This document shows positions 1 to 8,630 of a stretch of DNA of 64,000 nt, in pieces (the stretch's first letter is position 1; the number at the start of each line of letters is the position of its first letter). The position numbers and the translations under genes are program-made. Under the pieces are notes generated by a model that worked only from the letters and a program-made list of their open reading frames with translations, did no database searches and had not been told where the DNA came from. This stretch comes from Sinorhizobium fredii USDA 205. GTDB lineage: Bacteria; Pseudomonadota; Alphaproteobacteria; Rhizobiales; Rhizobiaceae. The DNA is taken from the NCBI RefSeq assembly GCF_001461695.1, contig NZ_AUTC01000189.1, positions 186,001 through 250,000 on the forward strand, in the 5' to 3' direction.

Positions 1-264
1 TTTTTCGTCGACAAGGCGGATGACTATCGCACCCGCGTCCATCTCGCCTTCCAGGCCGCCGACCGGGATACGGTCCAGCGCTTCTACGACGCGGGCCTGG
101 CCAATGGCGGCACAGACAACGGTGCACCCGGCGAGCGCCCCTATCATCCGGGCTACTTCGCCGCCTTTCTCCTCGATCCCGACGGCAACAATGTCGAGGC
201 GGTCCATCATGGGCCGACGATGCGCTCTTCCGCCGATGTCGTCGTGCGTCCGGTCGAGCCTTGA
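1..264 (+). CDS. VOC (glyoxalase/bleomycin-resistance fold) protein, C-terminal part only
   Basis: The frame is open from the first base and ends at TGA 262-264, so only the last 87 residues are visible and the start lies outside the window. The stretch YHPGYFAAFLLDPDGNN followed by VEAVHHG is the typical C-terminal signature of vicinal-oxygen-chelate proteins, and the Glu in NNVEAV sits where the family carries its last metal ligand. Substrate cannot be told. A second VOC-type gene follows on the opposite strand, convergent, 59 bases away. Confidence 0.75.
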   Translation, partial: FFVDKADDYRTRVHLAFQAADRDTVQRFYDAGLANGGTDNGAPGERPYHPGYFAAFLLDPDGNNVEAVHHGPTMRSSADVVVRPVEP

Positions 265-323
265 AGTGTCGAGGGCGGGTGCTGAAGCGAAGGCGCCCGC
301 CGCCCGATGAGGCTTACCGCTGC

Positions 324-872
324 CTATCGTTCCTTCAGTTCCATGAACCGGATGCGATTGTTGAACGGGTCAATCACCGTCAGCTCGAGCCGCGTTCCCT
401 CGTCCTCGAGACCTGGCCGCATGTAGCGGTAGTTCTTGGCGAGGAGCTCCTTGTGGAAGGCACGGATGCCCCTCATGTAGACGCACATGTTGCCGCCGGG
501 CGTCGCATCTCCCGCATGCTCGGAAAGGTGCAGCTTCAGTCCGCTTCGCGAGACCTGCGTATAAAGCGGAAAATCGTCGCCATAGCGGTGCTCCCAGTCG
601 ACGGTGAAGCCGAGGAAACCGAGATAGAATTCCTGTGCCTTTGCCACGTCGAAGATACGAACGATCGGCACTGCCTGCTCGAACGCGATCCCCGCACCGT
701 CTTCAGCGGCACCCGCGGCATCAATCTTCGCTGACAGGATGTTCCAGGTGCCGAGCCCGAACTGGCGGGCGACGATCTCAAGCGCCTCGCTGTGGGTGAT
801 TGTCACTTGATTTTCGGCGAAAGCCTCCCGCAGGGCTTTCGCCATGGCCTTCGCATCGCGATGGTCGCGCAT
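324..872 (-). CDS. Glyoxalase-superfamily (VOC) protein with N-terminal helical domain
   Basis: 182 residues. Residues 1-50 form a helical segment (AKALREAFAENQVTITHSEA then LEIVARQFG..NW) that I recognise from rhizobial glyoxalase-superfamily proteins, where it precedes a single VOC module. Residues 68-180 are that module: VPIVRIFDVAKAQEFYLGFL at its start and RLELTVIDPFNNRIRFME at its end. The start ATG at 872 has a GAGGA six bases upstream. These proteins are often annotated as bleomycin-resistance-like, but no substrate can be read from the sequence. It converges on the truncated VOC gene at the window edge. Confidence 0.75.
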   Translation of the reverse strand: MRDHRDAKAMAKALREAFAENQVTITHSEALEIVARQFGLGTWNILSAKIDAAGAAEDGAGIAFEQAVPIVRIFDVAKAQEFYLGFLGFTVDWEHRYGDDFPLYTQVSRSGLKLHLSEHAGDATPGGNMCVYMRGIRAFHKELLAKNYRYMRPGLEDEGTRLELTVIDPFNNRIRFMELKER

Positions 873-1073
873 GTCCGTTCCTCGTCACGGCGAACTTCGT
901 CAGCGCCCGCATTACCAACGCCTTCGCCCGACTGTTGAAACGGTGAGCAAGGATCAGTGGAGGCGTTCGCCATGCCCTTATCGGGCGCGAGCTGCCGGCC
1001 GCCTCCGGCCAGGATGCAACCTAGCCAGTCGAACAGCCTTTGTCAGCCGGAATATCGCGCTTGAATTGCGGCC

Positions 1074-1955
1074 CTAAACGTCACCGCTCGAATGCGCCCA
1101 GTCCATGTAGAGGTCGCGCGCCTTGGTCGTGATCGGGCCCGCTTGCAGGTCGCGGTCGTCGAGGCGGGTCACCGGCACGACCTTCGAATAGTTGCCGGTG
1201 GTGAACATCTCGTCGGCGATTTCGAAATCGGCCATCGTCAGGGTCGTTTCAATCACCTCGAAACCCGCCTCGCGCAGCAGGCCCATGACGCGCGAGCGGG
1301 TGATGCCGGCGAGGAAGGTGCGGTTGGCGGCCGGGGTGAAAACCACGCCGTCCTTGACCATGAAGATATTGGAGGAGCCGGTCTCGGCGATGTTGCCGAG
1401 CATGTCGCGCACCAGCGCGTTGTCGAAGCCGCGCGAGCGCGCTTCCTGGAGGATGCGGGCATTGTTGGGATAGAGGCAGCCGGCCTTGGCATCCGTCGGC
1501 ATGCATTCGAGCGTCGGGCGGCGGAAGGGCGACAGCGTCAGCGCCGAGCCGGCGTGGGCGTTGCCCATCGGCGCCTCGAACAGGCAGAGGGCGAAGCGAG
1601 TCGAATCCGGGTCGACCGCTACGACGCTCCAGGAGCCGTGCTCGCCCCAATACATCGGCTTCACATAGAGCGCCGTCTTGCCGTCGAATTTCTTGACGCC
1701 CTCGAAGGTCAGCGCCTCGATTTCCTCGGCGGCCATGGTGGGCTTCAGGCCAAGCGCTTGCGCCGAGCGATTGACGCGCTGGCAATGGAGGTCGAGATCC
1801 GGGGCGATGCCGTCGAACCAGCGGGCGCCATCGAACACCGTCGAGCCGAGCCACATCGCATGGGAGGTCGGCCCGATCAGCGGCGGGTTGCCGGAAAGCC
1901 ATTCACCGTCGACATAGGTCCAGGTGGTGGATCGGGGGGATGTATCGACAGCCAT
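1074..1955 (-). CDS. Class IV aminotransferase (branched-chain aminotransferase-like)
   Basis: 293 residues from the ATG at 1955, chosen over upstream ATGs because GAGGAGG lies directly before it. A fold-type IV PLP enzyme: the PLP lysine is probably Lys157 in TDAKAGCLYPNNARI, followed by the family block (ARILQEARSRGFDNALV, then AETGSSNIFMVKDGVVFTP) and the C-terminal segment FEIADEMFTTGNYSKVVPV. The pattern is that of branched-chain aminotransferases, which transfer the amino group between glutamate and Leu/Ile/Val 2-oxo acids. D-amino acid transaminase or aminodeoxychorismate lyase activity is less likely given the length. It is a single gene, divergent from the exporter that follows. Confidence 0.8.
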   Translation of the reverse strand: MAVDTSPRSTTWTYVDGEWLSGNPPLIGPTSHAMWLGSTVFDGARWFDGIAPDLDLHCQRVNRSAQALGLKPTMAAEEIEALTFEGVKKFDGKTALYVKPMYWGEHGSWSVVAVDPDSTRFALCLFEAPMGNAHAGSALTLSPFRRPTLECMPTDAKAGCLYPNNARILQEARSRGFDNALVRDMLGNIAETGSSNIFMVKDGVVFTPAANRTFLAGITRSRVMGLLREAGFEVIETTLTMADFEIADEMFTTGNYSKVVPVTRLDDRDLQAGPITTKARDLYMDWAHSSGDV

Positions 1956-2279
1956 CGGTGCCTCCTCTCGTCGCGCTGCGTTCCCTTCCGATCTAGCCGG
2001 AAAAAGCAGCATTGGGGTGAATGGGTACATCAAAAAATGTCATGCCGTCCATTCTGGAGCGGCCTTGAGCGCCGTGACAGAATGAGGGCGGAAAGGAATG
2101 CGACTTTTGCCGATATCGGCATACCGGCCACCATGTCGTAAGCTGGATTTTGCCGCATGGTCGCAAATCTCCGCCTTTGCAATGGATTCTTGCGGCACTA
2201 ATTCGCTTCACGACGCCGTTAAGGGGATACGATATAGATTGAGCTATCCTTCTCGTTTCTCACCCGGCCCATCACATCC
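1956..2279. other. Intergenic region between divergent aminotransferase and exporter genes
   Basis: 324 bases with no convincing gene. The aminotransferase Shine-Dalgarno lies at its left end. The right end is more A/T-rich (around 2220-2260). No stable palindrome, repeat copy or recognised operator was seen. Confidence 0.5.
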
Positions 2280-3485
2280 TTGATCAGTTTTCGCGAACGC
2301 ATTTCCCTCTACGCTCTTCTAACCTCGCTGACCTCCCTCAGTATCGATGCGCTGTTACCGGGGTTGCGGGAGATCGGTGCGGACGTCGGGGTTGCGCCAC
2401 CGCTTTCCACCCAGCACGTCATATCCCTCTTCATCTTCGGCATGGCATTCGGTGAACTACTGCTGGGCCCACTGTCCGACGCGATCGGGCGGAAGAAGGC
2501 GCTTCTCCTGGGCCTCTGTGTCTATGTGGCCGGGACCTTCATCGCCATGCTGGCGGGGTCGCTGGAAATGGTGACCCTCGGTCGGTTCCTTCAGGGCGTG
2601 GGCGTGTCCGGCCCGAAAATCGCAACGCGAGCGATGATCCGCGACCAGTTCGAGGGGGATGCGATGGCCCGCGTCATGTCCTTCATGTTCACCCTCTTCA
2701 TTCTCGTGCCAATGCTGGCTCCGGCCCTGGCACAGGGCCTGATCGGCATCGGCGGCTGGCGCAGCGTTTTTGGGGCCTATCTGGCAATTGCGGGCATTCT
2801 CGGCCTGTGGCTGGTGGTTCGGCAACCGGAAACCTTACCTGCAACCAGGCGCATCCCATTTCGGCCAAGCCTGCTGTTCCTCAACGGCCGGCGCATCCTG
2901 TCAAACCGCCGTGTGGCTTTGCTGATCGTTGCGACAGGGATCGTGTTCGGGGCGCAGCTCCTCTATCTCAGCACCGCTGCCGATCTGTTCTTTGACGCCT
3001 ATGACATCAAGGAAACCTTCCCCTTCTACTTTGCAGTACTGGCCACAGGGATAGGGCTTGCTTCATTCGTCAATGCCAAGCTCGTCCAGCGGTTCGGCAT
3101 GGAAACAATGGCACGCGCCGCCTTCATGGGATTGGCATCGACAGGTTTTCTGATGACGGTCACATCCATGCTGTGGGGCGGTCGCCTACCCCTTCCAGCT
3201 CTGATGATATTCGTCTTCGTGGCGTTCTTCGCCATTGGCGTGCTCTTCGGCAACCTGAATGCCATGGCAATGCGCTCTCTCGGACAGGTGGCCGGCTTGG
3301 GCGCATCTTTGATCGCGTCAGGATCGAGCCTCGTCGCAACCCTGTTCGCGATCGGCATGGGTAGCTTCTATGACGGCACGGCCGTGAACCTGTCCGTGGG
3401 TTTCTTTGCCGCCGGCGCCAGCGCGCTCGTTCTGGCGGAAGTGGCGACCCGAAGCGATATGTTACCAATCGAGGCGATTCGATAA
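2280..3485 (+). CDS. Bcr/CflA-type MFS drug-resistance transporter
   Basis: 401 residues with about twelve hydrophobic segments. Features of the Bcr/CflA drug:H+ antiporter branch are visible: SIDALLPGLREIGADVG near the N terminus (the usual helix-1 D-x-x-L-P motif) and the loop 2-3 motif A, GPLSDAIGRKKALLLG. The protein would sit in the inner membrane and export small molecules; the substrate is unknown. The start is TTG at 2280. The frame is open back to a stop at 2235-2237 without any ATG or GTG, and no clear Shine-Dalgarno precedes it, so the start is the weak point of this call. The first TM helix follows closely, which supports the TTG. Confidence 0.8.
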   Translation: MISFRERISLYALLTSLTSLSIDALLPGLREIGADVGVAPPLSTQHVISLFIFGMAFGELLLGPLSDAIGRKKALLLGLCVYVAGTFIAMLAGSLEMVTLGRFLQGVGVSGPKIATRAMIRDQFEGDAMARVMSFMFTLFILVPMLAPALAQGLIGIGGWRSVFGAYLAIAGILGLWLVVRQPETLPATRRIPFRPSLLFLNGRRILSNRRVALLIVATGIVFGAQLLYLSTAADLFFDAYDIKETFPFYFAVLATGIGLASFVNAKLVQRFGMETMARAAFMGLASTGFLMTVTSMLWGGRLPLPALMIFVFVAFFAIGVLFGNLNAMAMRSLGQVAGLGASLIASGSSLVATLFAIGMGSFYDGTAVNLSVGFFAAGASALVLAEVATRSDMLPIEAIR

Positions 3486-3608
3486 TTCCACACATTTTGC
3501 ATAGTCTGGTCGATTATGCCGAACTGCCGCATGGCCAAAAGAAAGCGCGACGGCCGCCAAACACGGTCATGCGGCATGATCCGGCTTGGTCAATGGAGAA
3601 AAGCGCCG

Positions 3609-4649
<1,041 letters not shown>

Positions 4650-4700
4650 GGTGACGACCGGGCTCTCGAAAGACCCCTCCGCAACCCCTCCCCACACAGG

Positions 4701-4747
4701 TGAACTGACCCCCAAAGGTTGGACATCCACTTTCGGGGGTCAGTTCA
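4701..4747. repeat. Near-perfect inverted repeat resembling two abutted IS3-family termini
   Basis: TGAACTGACCCCCAAAG at 4701-4717 faces CTTTCGGGGGTCAGTTCA at 4730-4747, identical as inverted repeats apart from one inserted base, with only 12 bases between them. The outer ends (TGAACTGACCCCC...) and the adjoining GGTTGGACA look like the terminal inverted repeats of IS3/IS407-type elements. No transposase sequence is present. It may be the scar of a nearly complete internal deletion or a very small non-autonomous unit. Confidence 0.55.
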
Positions 4748-4815
4748 TTCGCCTTCCCTTGGACATCAGCGCTGGTATCCTAACCGTGACCAAGACGAAT
4801 CAGGGAGGTCCCGTC

Positions 4816-5367
4816 ATGGCGCTTGCGGCTCAGGCCACGGAAGGCGAACTCTATCGGCCCGTTCTCGGCGCCAATCCGGCCCATCCGAGCGGCTGGCCGG
4901 TGCGGCTGATCGTGAGTTCGCAGACGGAGGCCCGGCACAACCGGGCGGATTGGGCGCCGACGCATCTCGTCTCGATCCGGGCGCCTGCAACCCGCCTGCT
5001 TTCGATGATCGAACTGCCGGCGGAGCGGCATCTGGAACTTTATTTCGGCGACGCGACCGACCCGGATGCGCCGGATGCGGCGCGTACCGAGGCGATCGAG
5101 TCGACCTTCGCCTTCATCGACGGACTGCAGAAGGACGCCCACCTGCTGATCCACTGTCTGAGGGGCATCGGCCGCTCGACGGCGCTGACGCTCGGCATTC
5201 TGGCGCGCTACATGGAACCGGAGAACGCGGCGGCAGCCCTGCACGCGCTCCGCCCCGAGGCCAAGCCGAACCGGCATGTGGTCGGCCTCTGCGACGCAAC
5301 CCTCGGGCTCAAGGGCAAGCTCGCCAAACAGGCGCTGCGGTTTCCGACGAAGGTCTGGAAAGGCTGA
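4816..5367 (+). CDS. Tyrosine/dual-specificity phosphatase-like protein
   Basis: 183 residues from the ATG at 4816, preceded by GGGAGGT; the longer open frame upstream runs through an IS-like inverted repeat and is unlikely to be coding. HCLRGIGRST (around residues 115-124) matches the cysteine-phosphatase P-loop HCxxGxxRS/T, with Cys as nucleophile and Arg as phosphate binder. The preceding segment (ESTFAFIDGLQKDAHLLIHC) and the following TLGILARYM fit the rhizobial tyrosine phosphatase family. It probably acts in the cytoplasm; the target (phosphotyrosine, phosphoinositide or other) is unknown. Confidence 0.75.
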   Translation: MALAAQATEGELYRPVLGANPAHPSGWPVRLIVSSQTEARHNRADWAPTHLVSIRAPATRLLSMIELPAERHLELYFGDATDPDAPDAARTEAIESTFAFIDGLQKDAHLLIHCLRGIGRSTALTLGILARYMEPENAAAALHALRPEAKPNRHVVGLCDATLGLKGKLAKQALRFPTKVWKG

Positions 5368-5524
5368 GCGATCACGACGGCAACCGTTTCATTGTGCGGC
5401 GCACAAAAATCTGACATGATCCCCTAAAACAAATGGCGAAGCGGCGCGTTCTTCGTCGCAAGAGCATCGTTTGAGGCTGCCGGTCCAAAAGCGCCCAGGA
5501 CGATGATAAAGACGGGAGAGTTCG

Positions 5525-6187
5525 ATGTCCCATGCGGCCTATGTCTTCGATGCCTATGGCACGCTTTTCGACGTCCATGCGGCCGTGCGCCGACACGCCG
5601 AGGCGATCGGCCCGGACGGCCAGGCTTTCTCCGAACTCTGGCGCGCCAAGCAGCTCGAATATTCCTGGGTGCGCTCGCTGATGGGCGCCTATGTCGATTT
5701 CTGGCAATTGACCGAGCAATCGCTGGATTACGCCTTCGCCCGCTTCCCGTCCGCCGACCCGAAGCTCAGGAAGCCGTTGCTCGACGCCTACTGGGCGCTT
5801 GATTGCTATCCGGAGGTCCCGGCCGTGCTCAAAGGATTGAAGGAGCGTGGCGCCCGCATCGCCATCCTCTCGAACGGCTCGCCGGCCATGCTTGCATCGG
5901 CCGTCAAGAATGCCGCCCTCGACATCATTATCGACGACGTCTTCTCGGTCGATGCGGTCAAGGCCTTCAAGACGGCACCCGCCGTCTACGACCTGGTGAC
6001 GACGCAGTATCGGCTCTATCCGCATGCGGTTTCGTTCCAGTCGTCGAATCGCTTCGACATCGCCGGCGCTACCAAATTCGGCTTCCGCACGGTGTGGATC
6101 AACCGCGCCGACATGCCCGACGAGTACAAGGACTATGGCCCCTCGCTCATCCTGCCTTCGCTTGAAAGCCTGCAAATCGGCATTTGA
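5525..6187 (+). CDS. Haloacid dehalogenase, type II (HAD superfamily)
   Basis: 220 residues, the usual size for L-2-haloacid dehalogenases. Asp9 in YVFDAYGTLFD is the nucleophile expected to displace the halide. Motif II is ILSNGSP, the motif III lysine lies in VKAFKTAPAVYDL, and motif IV is SSNRFDIAGATKFGF, close to the usual SSNxWDxxGA but with Arg-Phe in place of the small residue and Trp. The reaction in the family is hydrolysis of L-2-haloacids to D-2-hydroxyacids; the natural substrate here may differ. The next gene (tam) starts 12 bases downstream, so the two may be co-transcribed. Confidence 0.85.
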   Translation: MSHAAYVFDAYGTLFDVHAAVRRHAEAIGPDGQAFSELWRAKQLEYSWVRSLMGAYVDFWQLTEQSLDYAFARFPSADPKLRKPLLDAYWALDCYPEVPAVLKGLKERGARIAILSNGSPAMLASAVKNAALDIIIDDVFSVDAVKAFKTAPAVYDLVTTQYRLYPHAVSFQSSNRFDIAGATKFGFRTVWINRADMPDEYKDYGPSLILPSLESLQIGI

Positions 6188-6199
6188 AGGAGCAATCCG

Positions 6200-6973
6200 A
6201 TGGCCTGGTCGGCAGCGCAATATGTGAAGTTCGAGGACGAGCGGACGCGGCCGGCGCGCGATCTTCTTGCGCAAGTCCCTAATCTCCCCGCCGGTCCCGC
6301 CTTCGACCTCGGCTGCGGGCCGGGCAATTCGACGCAACTCATCCTCGAACGCTTTCCGAACAACCCGCTCGTGGGCATCGACGGCGACGAGGACATGCTG
6401 GAGGCTGCTCGCAAACGCCTGCTCGGCCTGCGCTTCGAAAGGGCCGACCTTGCCGGTTGGACGCCGCCGCAAGGGGCTGCACTCTTCTTCGCCAACGCCG
6501 TCTTTCAATGGCTGCCGAAGCATCTCGACATCCTCGAGCGGCTCGTCGAAGCGCTGGTGCCCGGCGGCACGCTTGCCGTGCAGATGCCCGACAATCTCGA
6601 CGAGCCGTCGCATCTCCTGATGCAGGAAACGGCCGAGGAACGGGCCTTTGCCGCGGCCTTCAGCGGCCGTACGATCCGGCGCGTGCCCCTGCCCTCCCCG
6701 AGAACCTATGTCGAAAGGCTGGCTCCGAAGGCGGCGCGGGTCGAAGTCTGGCACACGACCTACTACCACCCGCTTGCCAGCGCGAATGCCATCGTCGAAT
6801 GGGTGAAGGGCACGGGGTTGCGTCCCTATCTCGACGCGCTACCCGCCAACCGGCGCAAAGATTACCTCGCCGCCTATGCCGAGAAGATTCGCAGAGCCTA
6901 TCCGGTGATGGCCGACGGGCGGGTGCTGCTGCGCTTCCCCCGCCTGTTCATCGTCGCCGTCAAGGCGCTCTGA
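6200..6973 (+). CDS. tam: Trans-aconitate 2-methyltransferase
   Basis: 257 residues, the normal length for Tam. The N terminus MAWSAAQYVKFEDERTRPAR and the SAM-binding motif FDLGCGPGNSTQLI followed by GIDGDEDMLEAAR are diagnostic of this family. FFANAVFQWLPKHLDILERL and LAVQMPDNLDEPSHLLMQE are the conserved Tam blocks after the SAM site. It methyl-esterifies trans-aconitate, an inhibitor of aconitase formed spontaneously from cis-aconitate, and so protects the TCA cycle. It starts 12 bases after the dehalogenase gene. Confidence 0.92.
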   Translation: MAWSAAQYVKFEDERTRPARDLLAQVPNLPAGPAFDLGCGPGNSTQLILERFPNNPLVGIDGDEDMLEAARKRLLGLRFERADLAGWTPPQGAALFFANAVFQWLPKHLDILERLVEALVPGGTLAVQMPDNLDEPSHLLMQETAEERAFAAAFSGRTIRRVPLPSPRTYVERLAPKAARVEVWHTTYYHPLASANAIVEWVKGTGLRPYLDALPANRRKDYLAAYAEKIRRAYPVMADGRVLLRFPRLFIVAVKAL

Positions 6974-7073
6974 ACCGCCGGCGAACGGTCCGGCCGTCAG
7001 GCTTGAAGCTTCGACCGAGCGCGACAAGTATAGGAAGACGCCTGTTACCTATGCCGCGACCAAGGAGCCATCC

Positions 7074-7904
7074 ATGCATGCAGTCAATTCCAACGGCGCC
7101 AATATCCCCGCCCTAGGTTTCGGCACGTTCCGCATGTCGGGAGCCGAGGTGCTTCGGGTCTTGCCGCAAGCCCTGAAGATCGGCTTCCGCCACGTCGACA
7201 CCGCGCAGGCCTATGGCAATGAGGCCGAGGTCGGAGACGCCATTCACAAGTCGGGCATTCCGCGTGCCGACATCTTCCTGACGACGAAGGTCTGGGTCGA
7301 CAAATATCGCCATGACCATTTCCTCGCCTCGGTCGACGAGAGCCTCAGAAAGCTCAAGACCGACCACGTCGACCTGCTGCTCCTTCACTGGCCGGGCGGC
7401 AGCGACGTGCCGATGGCCGAGCGCATCGGAACGCTGAACGAGGTTCGGAAGGCGGGCAAGGTGCGCCATATCGGCATCAGCAACTTCAATACGGCGCAAA
7501 TGGAAGAGGCGGTCGGCCTCAGCGCGGTGCCAATTGCGACCAACCAGGTCGAATACCACCCCTATCTCGACCAGGCGAAGCTGCTGCAGGCGGCACGGCG
7601 GCACGGCATGTCGCTGACGGCCTATTATGCCATGGCAAACGGCAAGGTGCCTTCCGAGCAACTGCTGAACGACATCGGCGCCCGCCACGGCAAAACGGCC
7701 GCGCAAGTGGCGCTGAGATGGCTCGTGCAGCAGCAGGATGTGATCACGCTGTCGAAAACCGCCACCGAGGCGCGGCTCAAGGAAAATTTCGCGATTTTCG
7801 ATTTCGCGCTGACCCGGGAGGAAATGGCGGCGATCCGCGATCTTGCCCGCCCGGACGGCCGGATCGTCAACCCGGCAGGTCTTGCGCCGGTGTGGGACGA
7901 TTGA
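7074..7904 (+). CDS. Aldo/keto reductase
   Basis: 276 residues, a full-length soluble (beta/alpha)8 reductase. The catalytic tetrad is visible: Asp and Tyr in VDTAQAYGNEAEVG, Lys in LTTKVWVDKY and His in LLLLHWPGG. The C-terminal NADPH-binding segment is VITLSKTATEARLKENFAIF. It resembles the 2,5-diketo-D-gluconate reductase branch, which reduces aldehydes and ketones with NADPH, but that substrate is only one possibility. It converges on the DUF2267 gene with a perfect hairpin between them. Confidence 0.85.
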   Translation: MHAVNSNGANIPALGFGTFRMSGAEVLRVLPQALKIGFRHVDTAQAYGNEAEVGDAIHKSGIPRADIFLTTKVWVDKYRHDHFLASVDESLRKLKTDHVDLLLLHWPGGSDVPMAERIGTLNEVRKAGKVRHIGISNFNTAQMEEAVGLSAVPIATNQVEYHPYLDQAKLLQAARRHGMSLTAYYAMANGKVPSEQLLNDIGARHGKTAAQVALRWLVQQQDVITLSKTATEARLKENFAIFDFALTREEMAAIRDLARPDGRIVNPAGLAPVWDD

Positions 7905-7922
7905 AGTAAGAGCAGGGATTGC

Positions 7923-7954
7923 TACCCCCTCTGGCCTGCCGGCCAGAGGGGGTA
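7923..7954. terminator. Bidirectional hairpin terminator between convergent genes
   Basis: A perfect 14-base stem, TACCCCCTCTGGCC at 7923-7936 and its complement at 7941-7954, with a TGCC loop. It sits midway between the stops of the aldo/keto reductase and DUF2267 genes. There is no long T run on either strand. Confidence 0.65.
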
Positions 7955-7968
7955 TCGCTTACAGGCGA

Positions 7969-8361
7969 TCAGACGAACTGGCTGAGACCCGGAACGGAGG
8001 CGACCACCTCGTCGACGACCTCCTCGCCGGCCTTTTCCTTGGCATAGGCGATCGTTTCCCGGGCGAGCCCCGTGATCTCGCCCATGCCGAGCCCCTGGCT
8101 CATCAGTTGCTGGCCGAGCGCCATGACGCCGCCGCCGCCGATCGCCGACAGCAGCCCGCCGAGCAGGCCGCCGCCATTGCCGCCTTCGCCGTTGTACTGA
8201 GCAACCAGCTCGGGCGCGCCGGGAATCGCCTCGATCATCCGGGCGACCGGGCCTTCGGCCGCTTCGCGCTGCAGGAAGCCGAGGATCATGCCCACCGCCT
8301 TCTCCGCCGTCGCGGGCTCGAGTCCGACATTTTCCGCCACCCGCGTGACCAGTTCACTCAT
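7969..8361 (-). CDS. DUF2267-like small protein
   Basis: 130 residues, no signal peptide. The N-terminal 50 residues (MSELVTRVAENVGLEPATAE onward) are helical and resemble the DUF2267 family. A glycine-rich linker (GEGGNGGGLLGGLLSAIGGG, residues about 58-77) separates them from a C-terminal helical part. The function of this family is not established. A strong Shine-Dalgarno (GAGGAG) precedes the ATG, and a perfect operator-like palindrome lies 22-37 bases upstream of the start codon, suggesting control by a dedicated regulator. Confidence 0.6.
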   Translation of the reverse strand: MSELVTRVAENVGLEPATAEKAVGMILGFLQREAAEGPVARMIEAIPGAPELVAQYNGEGGNGGGLLGGLLSAIGGGGVMALGQQLMSQGLGMGEITGLARETIAYAKEKAGEEVVDEVVASVPGLSQFV

Positions 8362-8382
8362 GGAAATCTCCTCGTGTAGTTT

Positions 8383-8398
8383 TTGACGTTGACGTCAA
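8383..8398. promoter_or_regulatory. Palindromic operator-like site, TTGACGT-2-ACGTCAA
   Basis: TTGACGTTGACGTCAA is a perfect 7+2+7 palindrome just upstream of the DUF2267-like gene start at 8361. Its ACGT-core form resembles sites bound by MerR-family catabolic regulators such as LiuR. The regulator itself is not identifiable in the window. Confidence 0.5.
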
Positions 8399-8630
8399 GG
8401 TAAATTATCGTTCCCGGAATGACAATAGCACCGCCACACCTAACCGTCCTGTGTCAACATAGCCGGCAATCGATGGCTGGCGAGCGCCTCGCCTCCCCTA
8501 CGACCCGTGTTGCCGGGTCGAGATGCACAGCCTATAACAGAACCGAGCAATATATCGATGACGGACTTTGTACGATATTCGGCAAATGCCCGGTTCCATT
8601 GACAAAATCGATTCGACGGAGAGGAATGCC

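Noticed and set aside
5372..6769. Long minus-strand open frame opposite the dehalogenase and tam genes
   Set aside because: Antisense shadow; the plus-strand genes have clear motifs and the minus-strand product does not.
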